Source: Chloroflexota bacterium (GTDB lineage: Bacteria; Chloroflexota; Limnocylindria; Limnocylindrales; CSP1-4). Taken from it: a stretch of 64,000 bases of DNA. Shown one piece after another: positions 1 to 10,587 of the stretch. The position numbers and the translations under genes are program-made. The notes beneath the pieces are model-generated. The model saw only the letters and a list, made by a program, of their open reading frames with translations. It was not told where the DNA came from and ran no database searches. The stretch is from positions 104,345 through 168,344 of the forward strand of contig JAJYNP010000142.1 of the NCBI GenBank assembly GCA_021786265.1. Reading direction: 5' to 3'. How positions within the stretch are numbered: the stretch's first letter is position 1; each line of letters opens with the position of its first letter.

Positions 1-2
1 TC

Positions 3-224
3 GCCGGGCTGGCCGGATGCCGCGCCGGCGTAGTCTGCACGGCGTTCGCGCAGCGGACGACAGGTGAGTTCCTGGAGGGGGAGGCGAGGGAGCGAGCGGA
101 GTCGGACTGCATCGAGGTGGGCCTGGAGGCCCTGATGGTCCTGTCCGAGATGGACCGCCAGGTCCGCGAGGCGGGAGCGGCCAGCTGGCGCCCGGGACTC
201 TGGTCCGCGGGCACGGTCGGCTGA
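3..224 (+). CDS. C-terminal fragment of an unknown protein
   Basis: An open frame runs from the left edge to a TGA at 222-224 with no internal stop, giving about 73 residues. The tail is rich in Glu, Arg and Ala with a Met/Leu-rich helix-like stretch (EALMVLSEMDRQVREAG) and ends SAGTVG. No family is recognised and the start lies outside the window. It is called coding because it is open throughout and is followed by a normal-looking spacer and the ribosome-binding site of the next gene. The fragment is short and unsupported by homology, so it could be a chance GC-rich frame. Confidence 0.4.
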   Translation, partial: AGLAGCRAGVVCTAFAQRTTGEFLEGEARERAESDCIEVGLEALMVLSEMDRQVREAGAASWRPGLWSAGTVG

Positions 225-305
225 GCATTCCAGCAACCGACGGCCCGCGGGCGCTTCCCGCACCGTCACCAGTGCCGGGCCACCCGGCGAGAGGAGCACG
301 ATTCG

Positions 306-446
306 ATGGCTGAAGCGTACTGCGTCAAGTGCAAGGCCAAGCGCGAGGTGAAGGACGCCGAGCAGGTCACCATGAAGAACGGCAAGCACGCCCTCAAGGG
401 CAAGTGCCCCGTCTGCGGGACCAGCGTCTTCAAGATCGGCGGCTGA
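306..446 (+). CDS. DUF5679-like small zinc-ribbon protein
   Basis: This 46-residue protein has two CxxC pairs: YCVKCKAK at residues 5-12 and CPVCGTSVF near the C-terminus. Together they form a treble-clef/zinc-ribbon fold. The Lys-rich spacing and the CPVCG knuckle match the DUF5679 family of short proteins found in Chloroflexota and archaea; their function is unknown, and nucleic-acid binding is the usual guess. The start is ATG with a GAGAGGAG ribosome-binding site at about 289-296. A strong hairpin follows at 469-500, so it is probably a single-gene transcript. Small size and the four cysteines are the main support. Confidence 0.8.
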   Translation: MAEAYCVKCKAKREVKDAEQVTMKNGKHALKGKCPVCGTSVFKIGG

Positions 447-468
447 CCGGCGCCATCTCGCGTCCCTG

Positions 469-500
469 GCGAAGGCCCCGGCGCATGCCGGGGCCTTCGC
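469..500 (+). terminator. Hairpin, probable terminator of the zinc-ribbon gene
   Basis: A perfect 14-bp stem (469-482 with 487-500) closes a GCAT tetraloop 22 bases after the stop codon. There is no clear U-tract, as is common for terminators in very GC-rich genomes. Confidence 0.6.
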
Positions 501-597
501 ATACCTTCCCGCGCCGCCGAGCGCTTCACCGGCATCGGGTGCGCCGCCCGGCCTGCGCGGAGTGGGCCGTCCGGGCCATCGGGTGCCGGAATCCGGT

Positions 598-606
598 TGG
601 TACAAT
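598..606 (+). promoter_or_regulatory. Extended -10 promoter, probably for gap-pgk-eno
   Basis: TGGTACAAT is an extended -10 element (TGN plus TACAAT). No convincing -35 box lies 17 bases upstream. The same TGSTANNNT pattern precedes five other transcription units in this window, which raises confidence that it is real. Confidence 0.55.
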
Positions 607-952
607 CGCGGTGCGATGAAGGACTGCCTGACGGCGAGGCCCCCCGGAACGACGGAGCCGACCGTTCCCGCGTCCGATCCCCACGAGGCCCTCGCCTGCC
701 GGCACGACGGCCGACAACCGGCGCCGGTGGTCGGGCCGCGCGTCTCCCTGGCCTCGAGCGATGGCTCCGTCACCCGACGTCTCCGCCGCTCGCTCGCGAG
801 CCGGGGCTCCACGGATCACTTAGCCGCCCGCGCCGCGATCCGGGGCGCCTGAGCCACCGGGTCAAGTCGGGCCCGTGCCCGACGGGGTCCCGCGCCCCTC
901 GTATCACGCCATCGATGCGCCCGCGCTTGCGGGCACCAGGAGGACACGCACC

Positions 953-1960
953 ATGACCGTTCGCGTCGGGATCAACGGGTTCGGCCGTATCGGCCGCCAG
1001 GCCCTGAAGGCCATCATCGAGCGCGCGCCCGAGCTCGAGGTTGTCGCCGTCAACGACATCGTGGACGTCGCCACCAACGCGCTCCTGTTCAAGCACGACT
1101 CTACTTATGGCGCGTTCTCCGGCACGGTCGAGCACACGGACGACGCGATCGTCGTCAACGGCCACGTCATCAGGAGTCTGATGGTGGCGAACCCCGCCGA
1201 CCTGCCGTGGCGCGACCTGGGCGTGGACATCGTGATCGAGTCGACCGGCCGCTTCACCGACGCCGACAAGGCGCGCGCGCACGTCGAGGCGGGCGCCGAG
1301 AAGGTCATCATCTCCGCGCCGGCGAAGAAGGAGGACGTCACCATCGTCCTCGGCGTCAACGAGGAGGCGTACGACCCGGCGGCCCACACGATCATCAGCA
1401 ACGCGAGCTGCACCACGAACTGCCTGGCCCCCGCGGCGAAGGTGATCCACGACACCTTCGGGATCGAGCGCGGCCTCATGAACACCATCCACAGCTACAC
1501 GAACGACCAGCGCATCCTGGACGTCGCGCACAAGGATCCGCGGCGCGCCCGGTCCGCCGGCCTCAACATCATCCCGACCACGACCGGCGCTGCCAGGGCG
1601 CTCTCGCTGGTGATCCCCGACCTCAAGGGCAAGCTCGACGGGTTCAGCCTTCGCGTCCCGACCCCCACCGTGAGCATCGTCGACCTGACGGTGGACCTCG
1701 CGAAGCAGACCACCGCCGAGGAGATCAACGCGGCGTTCCGCGCGGCCGAGGCCGGCCCCATGAAGGGGATCCTCGGGGTGAACGACGAGCCGCTCGTCTC
1801 GACCGACTTCAAGGGCGACTCGCGCTCCTCGATCGTCGAGTCCGCGTACACGCTGGTCGTGGGCGGCCGCTTCGCCAAGGTCCTCGCCTGGTACGACAAC
1901 GAGTGGGGCTACAGCTGCCGCGTCGCCGACCTGGCGAAGTACGTCGCCGAGCGCCTGTAG
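953..1960 (+). CDS. gap: Glyceraldehyde-3-phosphate dehydrogenase
   Basis: This is cytosolic GAPDH (335 aa, normal family length), which converts glyceraldehyde-3-phosphate, phosphate and NAD(P) to 1,3-bisphosphoglycerate. The N-terminus carries the Rossmann dinucleotide motif [10 protein letters not shown]. The catalytic loop [12 protein letters not shown] places the nucleophile at Cys153, followed by HSYTNDQ with the catalytic histidine. The C-terminus has [12 protein letters not shown], typical of the family. ATG 953 is chosen because a strong AGGAGG lies at 938-943 and the motif-bearing N-terminus begins there; an upstream in-frame extension has no family match. It is the first of three consecutive glycolytic genes. 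Confidence 0.98.
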   Translation: MTVRVGINGFGRIGRQALKAIIERAPELEVVAVNDIVDVATNALLFKHDSTYGAFSGTVEHTDDAIVVNGHVIRSLMVANPADLPWRDLGVDIVIESTGRFTDADKARAHVEAGAEKVIISAPAKKEDVTIVLGVNEEAYDPAAHTIISNASCTTNCLAPAAKVIHDTFGIERGLMNTIHSYTNDQRILDVAHKDPRRARSAGLNIIPTTTGAARALSLVIPDLKGKLDGFSLRVPTPTVSIVDLTVDLAKQTTAEEINAAFRAAEAGPMKGILGVNDEPLVSTDFKGDSRSSIVESAYTLVVGGRFAKVLAWYDNEWGYSCRVADLAKYVAERL

Positions 1961-1994
1961 GCGCGCCCGCGACGGACGCACGAGAGGACGACTC

Positions 1995-4510
<2,516 letters not shown>

Positions 4511-4514
4511 CCCT

Positions 4515-4534
4515 CCGCCGCGAGCGTGCGGCGG
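4515..4534 (+). terminator. Short hairpin after eno
   Basis: A 7-bp GC stem (CCGCCGC with GCGGCGG) and 6-base loop begin 5 bases after the eno stop. There is no U-tract, so it may only attenuate transcription into the next gene. Confidence 0.35.
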
Positions 4535-4601
4535 CTGTTCGAGGCATCATCTCGGGGGCGCGGACGCGGTCCCGCCCCCGAGCGCGATTCCCGGAGGGTC
4601 A

Positions 4602-5213
4602 ATGATCCGCGTCCTGGACCGGGGCGCCATCTTCGCCGGCTGGGTCGGCGCAGGGATGGCCGCGGTCATCGTGCTGAGCTTCGAACTCGTGATCCCGGTG
4701 CAGCCGGTGGTCTTCTACTCCGCGCCGTTCGCCGGCCTGCTGATCGGGTACTACGCGAACGCCCGATCCGAGCGGGCCGGGGGCGCCTGGGGCCGGCTCG
4801 CCGCGAACGCCGTGTACGCCGGCCTGGTCACGGGGGTCACGCTGGCGCTGCTCTACGGTGCGCTCCGGCTGCTGTTCTTCTACGCGGACCAGGGGTACAG
4901 CGCCGACAACCAGGGCGGCGCGGTGACGTGCCGCACGGGCGCCGACTGCACCTACCGGCGCTACCTGACAGACCCGGCGTACGCGGCGGAGCTGCGCGCT
5001 GCCGGCGTCACGGACGCAGCCGGGTTCGAGCGCTACTTCCTGGCCGAGCAGCTGAACGGCGGAGTCACGCTCGTCCTCTGGACGCTCGTGCCGGCGCTTC
5101 TCGGGGGTCTCGCGTACGGCGCGTCGAACCCGCGGCCGCAGGGGCGCGCGCGGGTGGATCCGCCGGGCCAGTCCCCGGGTGCCCCGGCGGCACTCCCGCC
5201 GGCCGGCGAGTAG
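4602..5213 (+). CDS. Hypothetical membrane protein
   Basis: This 203-residue protein is of unknown function. Hydrophobic segments lie at about residues 9-30 (GWVGAGMAAVIVLSF), 36-50, 68-92 and 155-172 (VTLVLWTLVPALLGGLAY), suggesting four membrane helices. Between helices 3 and 4 is a likely extracytoplasmic loop with two cysteines (VTCRTGADCTY) that could form a disulfide. The C-terminal 30 residues are Pro/Ala/Gly-rich and probably disordered. Start ATG 4602 has a GGAGGG ribosome-binding site just upstream. It follows eno on the same strand and may be co-transcribed, but the context gives no specific role. Confidence 0.75.
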   Translation: MIRVLDRGAIFAGWVGAGMAAVIVLSFELVIPVQPVVFYSAPFAGLLIGYYANARSERAGGAWGRLAANAVYAGLVTGVTLALLYGALRLLFFYADQGYSADNQGGAVTCRTGADCTYRRYLTDPAYAAELRAAGVTDAAGFERYFLAEQLNGGVTLVLWTLVPALLGGLAYGASNPRPQGRARVDPPGQSPGAPAALPPAGE

Positions 5214-5266
5214 GTGCGGCGAGCCGGTTCGGCGAGCAGGCGCCGCGAGCAGGCGCCGCCACGATG

Positions 5267-5292
5267 AGGCCCCGGGTTCTCACCCGGGGCCT
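5267..5292. terminator. Bidirectional hairpin between convergent genes
   Basis: A perfect 11-bp stem (AGGCCCCGGGT with ACCCGGGGCCT) closes a TCTC loop. It lies between the plus-strand membrane protein and the minus-strand rpsT, so it could terminate both. Confidence 0.65.
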
Positions 5293-5381
5293 GGGATCTG
5301 CAGGCAATCCGACCCGCCTGCGCAGTGCCGGACCGGGTCGGTGCGGCAGGCCCGCAGATGCCCGCCGCACGATCGCCAGGG

Positions 5382-6158
5382 TTACGCCTCGGGCTGCTTC
5401 TTTGCGCGAGGCGCGCGGGCGGGCTTCTTCTCGGCGGGAGCGCTCTCGGCATCCGCCTTGCCGGCCCGCGGGCTGCGCGTCGCCCTGGGGGCCGTCTCCT
5501 TGCCTGCGGCGGTCTCCTTCGAGGCGGTCCTGCCGGCGGTGGCGCGCGGCGACCGGGTCGCTGCGGTCTTCGGCGCGGCGGCTGCCTTTGGCGCGCCGGC
5601 CTTTGGCGCGCCGGCCTTTGGCGCGCCGGCCTTTGTGCCGGCGGTCCGGGCTGTCGCCGCCGGCGCGGCAGCGGTCGCTGCCGTCGAGCCCTCGGTCGCC
5701 TCGCCCCGGGTGGCGCGATGGACGGCGGCGCGAGCCTTGCCCGCCGCCGTCTGCTCGCCCTTGGCCTTCGTCGCGCGCGAGGCGGCGACGCGGGCCTTGG
5801 CCGCCTTCGCGGATGCCGCCTTGCCGGTGGTCTTCGTTGCCCGCGCGGTGCCCACCACGGCCGACCCGGCGAGCGCGGCGCTGACCTTGCGCATCAGCCG
5901 GCTCTTGCGGCGGGCGGCGGCGTTCAGGTGGATCGCCCCCGACCTGGCCGCCTTGTCGAGCGCCGACTCGGCCTCCGGGATCGTCGCCGTTGCAAGCTCG
6001 GCGTCTCCGGTGATCGCCGCGCGCAGTGCCTTGGACACGAGCGTCCTGGCCCGCGACTCGCGAGGCTGGTTGATCTCGTGCCGGCGCGCGGCCTGGCGGT
6101 CGCGCTTGATGGCCTGGGGCGTTCGTGCGCCCTTCCAGTTTCGAGCCGAGTGTGCCAA
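5382..6158 (-). CDS. rpsT: Ribosomal protein S20 with long Ala/Lys-rich tail
   Basis: The first ~95 residues are a recognisable S20: NWKGARTPQAIKRDRQAAR, RARTLVSKALRAAI and IHLNAAARRKSRLMRK, an early-binding 16S rRNA protein of the small subunit. The remaining ~160 residues are a low-complexity basic tail rich in Ala, Lys, Thr and Pro, resembling histone H1-like tails, with three exact KAGAP repeats. Normal S20 is 85-95 residues. The start is TTG (6158), supported by GAGGA about 10 bases upstream and by alignment with the family N-terminus. E. coli rpsT also starts with UUG, which there matters for autogenous control. The tail is in frame and unbroken, so it is probably translated. Confidence 0.9.
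   Translation of the reverse strand: MAHSARNWKGARTPQAIKRDRQAARRHEINQPRESRARTLVSKALRAAITGDAELATATIPEAESALDKAARSGAIHLNAAARRKSRLMRKVSAALAGSAVVGTARATKTTGKAASAKAAKARVAASRATKAKGEQTAAGKARAAVHRATRGEATEGSTAATAAAPAATARTAGTKAGAPKAGAPKAGAPKAAAAPKTAATRSPRATAGRTASKETAAGKETAPRATRSPRAGKADAESAPAEKKPARAPRAKKQPEA
5585..5629. repeat. Three tandem 15-bp repeats in the rpsT tail
   Basis: The 15-bp unit CCTTTGGCGCGCCGG occurs three times exactly and encodes KAGAP on the minus strand. The perfect identity suggests recent slippage expansion in the disordered tail. Confidence 0.9.
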
Positions 6159-6283
6159 GGCGGATCGATCCTCGATGCGGTGCTGATGTGACGGCGGGGC
6201 ACGCCAGTGCGGCGCCGCCGTTTCCGGCCGACGCGACCGCCCATGGTATCAGGTCGTCGCCGTCCGGGCGAGGGGGTCGCCTC

Positions 6284-6292
6284 TGCTACACT
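6284..6292 (+). promoter_or_regulatory. Extended -10 promoter of lepA
   Basis: TGCTACACT is an extended -10 element ending 11 bases before the lepA ATG. The predicted transcript start is therefore only a few bases before the start codon, and no ribosome-binding site is seen, suggesting a leaderless mRNA. Confidence 0.6.
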
Positions 6293-6303
6293 CGCCGCGC
6301 CCC

Positions 6304-8115
6304 ATGATCCCCCAGGAGCGGCTTCGCAACTTCTGCATCATCGCGCACGTCGACCACGGAAAGTCCACGCTGGCGGACCGTTTCCTGGAGCTGACCCACA
6401 CCATCGACGCGCGCCAGATGACCAGCCAGGTCCTCGATTCGATGGACCTGGAGCGTGAGCACGGGATCACCATCAAGGCCCGCGCCGTTCGGCTGCATCA
6501 CACGGCCCGGGATGGCGAGACCTACGCGCTGAACCTGATCGACACCCCCGGGCACGTCGACTTCACGTACGAGGTGAGCCGGTCGCTGCAGGCGTGCGAG
6601 GGCGCCATCCTCGTCGTCGATGCCGCCCAGGGGATCGAGGCGCAGACGCTCGCGAACGTCTACCTCGCCCTCGAGCACGACCTGGTGATCATCCCGGTCG
6701 TCAACAAGATCGATCTGCCCTCCGCGCAGCCGGAGCTGGTGGTCGAGGAGCTCGAGAACGTGCTGGCGATCCCACGCGAGGAGGTGATCCTCGCGTCGGC
6801 CAAGGAGGGGACCGGCGTCGCCGAGATCCTGGAGGCCGTGGTCCAGCGCATCCCGCCACCGGGAGGCGATCCCGCCGCGCCGCCCCGTGGACTCATCTTC
6901 GACTCGCACTACGATGCCTACAAGGGCGTGGTCGCCTACGTGCGGCTCGCCGAGGGCACCCTCCATGCGCACGAGTCGGTGCGGCTCATGGCGTCCGGCG
7001 CGGAGAGCGAGCTCCTCGAGCTGGGCGTCTTCCGGCCCCAGCTCGTGCCTGTCGAGACGCTGTCGGCCGGCGAGGTCGGGTACGTGGCCACCGGCCTGAA
7101 GAGCGTGCGCGACTGCCAGGTCGGGGACACGCTGACGTCGGCCGAACACCCCGCCACCTCCCCGCTGCCCGGGTACAAGGCCGCCACGCCGCTCGTGTTC
7201 GCGGGGATCTACCCGATCAACGGTCCGGACTACCCCCTGTTGCGCGACGCCCTCGAGAAGCTCCACCTGAACGACGCCTCGATCACCTTCGAGCCGGAGA
7301 GCTCGGTCGCCCTCGGGTTCGGGTTCCGGTGCGGGTTCCTCGGGCTGCTCCACATGGAGATCGTGCAGGAACGGCTCGAGCGCGAGTTCGACCTCGACCT
7401 GATCGCGTCGGCGCCGTCGGTGGAGTACCTGGTCACGCTGACCGGCGGACGCGGCGAGATTCGCGTGGACAACCCCGCCGAGCTGCCGGGCCCGTCCGAC
7501 ATCGAGCAGATCGCCGAGCCATGGGTGCGCGTCAAGATCGTCACGCCGAACACGTACATCGGGACGCTGATGGAGCTGGCCAAGCTCAGGCGTGGCGCGT
7601 TCCAGTCGATGGAGTACCTGGACCAGACGCGGGTGCTCATGCAGTTCGAGCTGCCGCTGGCCGAGGTGATCGTCGACTTCTACGACCAGCTGAAGAGCCG
7701 CACGCAGGGCTACGCGAGCATGGACTACGAGGAGATCGGGTACCGGCCGGAACGCCTGGTGAAGCTCGAGATCCTGGTTAACGGTGAGCCGGTCGATGCG
7801 CTCTCGATGATCGTGCACCGAGAGGACGCCCAGGCACAGGGGCGCATGCTGGCCGAACGGCTCAAGAAGCTGATCCCGCGCCAGATGTTCGAGGTGCCGA
7901 TCCAGGCCGCCATCGGGAGCACCGTGGTCGCCCGCGAGACCATCGGGGCGATGCGGAAGAACGTGCTCGCGAAGTGCTACGGTGGCGACATCACGCGCAA
8001 GCGCAAGCTGCTGGAGAAGCAGCGCGAGGGCAAGCAGCGCATGAAGCGCGTGGGCCAGGTGGAGATCCCGCAGGAGGCGTTCCTCGCGATCCTGCGGACC
8101 GACGAAGGATCCTGA
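6304..8115 (+). CDS. lepA: Elongation factor 4 (translational GTPase LepA)
   Basis: This 603-residue EF4/LepA is a ribosome-associated GTPase implicated in back-translocation and 30S biogenesis. GTPase motifs are G1 AHVDHGKST (about residues 15-23), switch [10 protein letters not shown] and G4 [11 protein letters not shown]-like domains follow, then the LepA-specific C-terminal domain ([35 protein letters not shown]). Length is normal. ATG 6304 is the only start that retains the family N-terminus ([16 protein letters not shown]). An extended -10 box ends 11 bases upstream and no Shine-Dalgarno is evident, consistent with leaderless expression. Confidence 0.98.
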   Translation: MIPQERLRNFCIIAHVDHGKSTLADRFLELTHTIDARQMTSQVLDSMDLEREHGITIKARAVRLHHTARDGETYALNLIDTPGHVDFTYEVSRSLQACEGAILVVDAAQGIEAQTLANVYLALEHDLVIIPVVNKIDLPSAQPELVVEELENVLAIPREEVILASAKEGTGVAEILEAVVQRIPPPGGDPAAPPRGLIFDSHYDAYKGVVAYVRLAEGTLHAHESVRLMASGAESELLELGVFRPQLVPVETLSAGEVGYVATGLKSVRDCQVGDTLTSAEHPATSPLPGYKAATPLVFAGIYPINGPDYPLLRDALEKLHLNDASITFEPESSVALGFGFRCGFLGLLHMEIVQERLEREFDLDLIASAPSVEYLVTLTGGRGEIRVDNPAELPGPSDIEQIAEPWVRVKIVTPNTYIGTLMELAKLRRGAFQSMEYLDQTRVLMQFELPLAEVIVDFYDQLKSRTQGYASMDYEEIGYRPERLVKLEILVNGEPVDALSMIVHREDAQAQGRMLAERLKKLIPRQMFEVPIQAAIGSTVVARETIGAMRKNVLAKCYGGDITRKRKLLEKQREGKQRMKRVGQVEIPQEAFLAILRTDEGS

Positions 8116-8147
8116 GGGGTCGGGGGCCAGAGGACTCGGAGGCGACC

Positions 8148-8870
8148 ATGCCCGTGCCGGTCGACGAGTTGCGGACGCTGATGGCGATCGCGCTGTCCGG
8201 CCTGCTGCTCCTGCTCCGGCTGGACGCGCCCCGGTTCTCGGGGGCCGAGTACGACGTGGAGCCGTCCGAGTACGACGTGGAGCCGTCCGGCGACTCGATC
8301 GGCGGGCTCGCGGTCCGGACGGCCTGGCCGGGGCTGGCGATCGTGCTCACGGCCGGGGTTGCGCTGCTGCTGCCGGCGGGTCGCTCGGCCGTCGGCCTCG
8401 GCGCGCCCACGATCTTCTCCTCGGCGACCATCGTCTGGGTGATCCTCGGCTCCGCGGTGGGCATCGGCGCCGTGCTCGGTCTGGCCTGGATCCGGGTGCC
8501 CGGCTGGCCGCCGCGCCTGAACCCGCCGGATGCCGTTCCGAGGTTCGCCTTCGACGCCGTCGCGACGGCGATCGTCGACGAGCTGACGTTTCGCGGCGTG
8601 CTCCTGGGGCTCCTGCTCCTGGCCGGACTGCCCGCCTGGGTCGCCTTCCTGGTCCAGCTGCTCGTCTACGGGATCGAGACCCGCCTCGGGCGGTACGCCA
8701 TGACGCTCGGCCTGCTCGCGGAGGCCCTGGCGCTCGGCGCGCTCACCGGGGTGCTCGCGATCGCGACCGGCGGGGTCGCGGCGCCGCTGGTGGCCCACGC
8801 GGTGATCCGCTTCGTCGCGCTCGACGTCGAGGGCGCCCTGCCGCCGATCGTGCCGCGCCGGCTCGCCTGA
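8148..8870 (+). CDS. CPBP-family intramembrane protease-like protein (degenerate motifs)
   Basis: This 240-residue membrane protein appears to have six to seven hydrophobic helices. The segment DELTFRGVLLGLLLLAGLP resembles motif 1 of the CPBP/CAAX protease family (EExxxRG), but the first Glu is Asp. Motif 2 (FxxxH) is not evident. Near the C-terminus AHAVIRF stands where HxxxN/D is expected, with Arg at the last position. It may therefore be a non-peptidase CPBP homologue. Between the first helices lies a tandem duplication of seven residues (EYDVEPS twice). Start ATG 8148 has an AGGACTCGGAGG-like site. It sits between lepA and hemW on the same strand. Confidence 0.65.
   Translation: MPVPVDELRTLMAIALSGLLLLLRLDAPRFSGAEYDVEPSEYDVEPSGDSIGGLAVRTAWPGLAIVLTAGVALLLPAGRSAVGLGAPTIFSSATIVWVILGSAVGIGAVLGLAWIRVPGWPPRLNPPDAVPRFAFDAVATAIVDELTFRGVLLGLLLLAGLPAWVAFLVQLLVYGIETRLGRYAMTLGLLAEALALGALTGVLAIATGGVAAPLVAHAVIRFVALDVEGALPPIVPRRLA
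8247..8288. repeat. Exact 21-bp tandem duplication
   Basis: GAGTACGACGTGGAGCCGTC plus C occurs twice in direct succession (8247-8267, 8268-8288), adding seven residues to the CPBP-like protein. This is probably recent slippage. Confidence 0.9.
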
Positions 8871-8882
8871 ACAGGGGAGGGC

Positions 8883-10217
8883 GTGCCCGATACCGACGAA
8901 GCGCGCGGTCCCGCTCGCGCGCTGCCCCAGGCGCCCGGCGACCACGATGCGCACGGTCCTCCGCGTCCACCGGTGGCCCTGTACGTGCACGTCCCCTTCT
9001 GCCTGTCGCTCTGTCCGTACTGCGACTTCGTGGTGTACGCGGGGCGATCTCCGCGGGGACCGGCGTCGCGGGTTGAGGCATATCTCGCCGCGCTCGCCGC
9101 CGAGCTCGATCTGCGCGCCGATTCGTGGGATGCGTCCGGCGGCGGGAGGCCGCCGCTGCGCAGCGTCTATCTCGGTGGCGGCACGCCGTCCCTGCTCCCC
9201 TCGGTAGCGGTCGCCCGCCTGCTCGACCACGTGCGGCGCCGGTTCGGGATCGAGGACGGCGCCGAGGTGACCATCGAGGCCAATCCGGGCCCCGAGGAGC
9301 GCGGGGACCCGGCCGCGCTCGTCGGGGCGGGCGTCACGCGACTGAGCCTCGGGGCCCAGAGCATGGAACCGTCGGAGCTGCGGCGGCTGGGCCGGCGGCA
9401 CAGTCCCGAAGACGTCCTTGCCGCCGTGGCGCAGGCGCGCCGGGCGGGCATCGGCTCGGTCAGCGTCGACGTCCTGTACGACGTGCCGGGCCAGACGGAG
9501 GCGACATGGCGGCGCACGCTCGGGGCGCTGCTCGACGCCGGCGTCGACCACGTATCGGCTTACGCGCTGACCCTCGACGACCCCGATACCGAGGGGCTCA
9601 CGGGCCCGCTGGGGGACCACCTGCCCACCCGTCCCGGTGCGCGGGCGTGGCGCTCGCGGGCGCGGGCCGAACAGGACGACGACCGGGCCGCGGACCTGTA
9701 CCTGCTCGCGGACGAGCTGTTCGAGCAGCACGGCCTGCACTGGTACGAGCTGTCGAACTGGGCGCAGCCCGGGCATGAGAGCCGGCACAACCTGGCGTAC
9801 TGGCACCACGAGCCGTACGAGGCGATCGGGCCGGGCGCGCATGCCTTCGACGGGCGCTCGCTGCGCCGATGGAACGCGGCCCGGCTGGACGGGTACCTTG
9901 CCGCGCTGCTGCCGGGTTCGGGCGTGGCGCCGGGTGCGGGCGTGGCGCCGGGTTCGACGCCTCCCAGCGTGCCGCCGCGCCTGCCCCCGGGCGGCGAGGA
10001 GCGGCTGGACCCCGCGATGTTCGCGGCCGAGGAGGCGATCCTCGGCCTCAGGCTCCGCGAGGGGATCGGCCCGCAGGTGGCCAGGCGGCCCGCGGTCTCG
10101 GAGGCGCTCGGCTGGGCCCGCGCTCACGGCCTCATCGACGAAACCGGGGACGGGCGCGTCCGGCTGTCGCTGCGGGGACGTCTGCTCTCCAACGAGATCT
10201 TCGTGCGCATCTCCTGA
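8883..10217 (+). CDS. hemW: HemW-like radical SAM heme chaperone
   Basis: This 444-residue HemW/HemN-like protein carries the radical SAM cluster CLSLCPYC (Cys40, 44, 47) after the conserved LYVHVPFC entry. The SAM-binding glycine region YLGGGTPSLLP and the EANPG and RLSLGAQS motifs follow. HemW proteins bind and deliver heme rather than oxidise coproporphyrinogen, as in true HemN. The C-terminal half includes an Ala/Gly/Pro-rich insertion with short DNA repeats (about 9915-9960), and the winged-helix-like end LRLREGIGPQ is present. The start is GTG 8883 with GGGGAGGG just upstream. lepA-hemW adjacency is common in bacteria. Confidence 0.9.
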   Translation: MPDTDEARGPARALPQAPGDHDAHGPPRPPVALYVHVPFCLSLCPYCDFVVYAGRSPRGPASRVEAYLAALAAELDLRADSWDASGGGRPPLRSVYLGGGTPSLLPSVAVARLLDHVRRRFGIEDGAEVTIEANPGPEERGDPAALVGAGVTRLSLGAQSMEPSELRRLGRRHSPEDVLAAVAQARRAGIGSVSVDVLYDVPGQTEATWRRTLGALLDAGVDHVSAYALTLDDPDTEGLTGPLGDHLPTRPGARAWRSRARAEQDDDRAADLYLLADELFEQHGLHWYELSNWAQPGHESRHNLAYWHHEPYEAIGPGAHAFDGRSLRRWNAARLDGYLAALLPGSGVAPGAGVAPGSTPPSVPPRLPPGGEERLDPAMFAAEEAILGLRLREGIGPQVARRPAVSEALGWARAHGLIDETGDGRVRLSLRGRLLSNEIFVRIS

Positions 10218-10317
10218 CGCCGGTTCTCGACGCGTCCGTGCCAGTTCGGTTCACCCACCCGGAATCATGTGCCCGCGCGAGGATCTGACCGAGGGCCTGT
10301 GCAGCAGGGCCCATTGT

Positions 10318-10326
10318 TGCGATAAT
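10318..10326 (+). promoter_or_regulatory. Extended -10 promoter of the cobalamin riboswitch transcript
   Basis: TGCGATAAT is a near-consensus extended -10 box. Transcription would begin at about 10333, immediately before the conserved riboswitch core. Confidence 0.6.
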
Positions 10327-10335
10327 CGGCCGACA

Positions 10336-10484
10336 ACCGAATAGCCGCTCGGCGGCGGGGAAGCCGGTGCAAGTCCGGCGCTGTCGCGCAACTGTGAACG
10401 GGGAGCGGCCGACCAGGCGCCACTGGGACCAACGGTCCCGGGAAGGCGGTCGGCCCGCGGCGATCCGTGAGCCAGGAGACCCGG
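10336..10484 (+). ncRNA. Cobalamin riboswitch
   Basis: The conserved adenosylcobalamin riboswitch blocks are present in order. The core GAAGCCGGTGCAAGTCCGGC is at 10360-10379, followed by GCGCAACTGTGA at 10386-10397. CCACTGGG follows at about 10420, the GGGAAGGC segment at 10440-10447, and the B12-box-like GAGCCAGGAGACC at 10469-10481. It lies about 100 bases before the start of a transcobalamin-like gene and ECF transporter operon, so B12 sufficiency should repress uptake. The exact helix P1 limits are approximate. Confidence 0.95.
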
Positions 10485-10587
10485 TCCGAGCGGACTGCTG
10501 ATCCCCGCCCGCGCGCCATGGGTGGGAGGCTTCCGGACGCTCGGACCTCCCGGCGGGTGGGGCCTGAGCGCTGCCGGAGGTTTCCAG

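Larger units (their letters stand above)
447..952. other. Long leader/intergenic region before gap
   Basis: About 500 bases separate the zinc-ribbon gene from gap. It holds the hairpin at 469-500, an extended -10 promoter at 598-606, and a small 7-bp hairpin at 866-883 (GTCGGGC/GCCCGAC). A 78-codon frame (616-852) starts with ATG 9 bases after the -10 box, where a leaderless transcript would begin. Its protein is low-complexity, rich in Arg, Pro and Ala, and resembles no family. The region may be a long 5' leader of the gap-pgk-eno operon; no known riboswitch was recognised. Confidence 0.5.

Noticed and set aside
616..852. 78-residue plus-strand protein before gap
   Set aside because: Composition is typical of chance GC-rich frames and there is no family; kept only as a possible leader, not as a gene.
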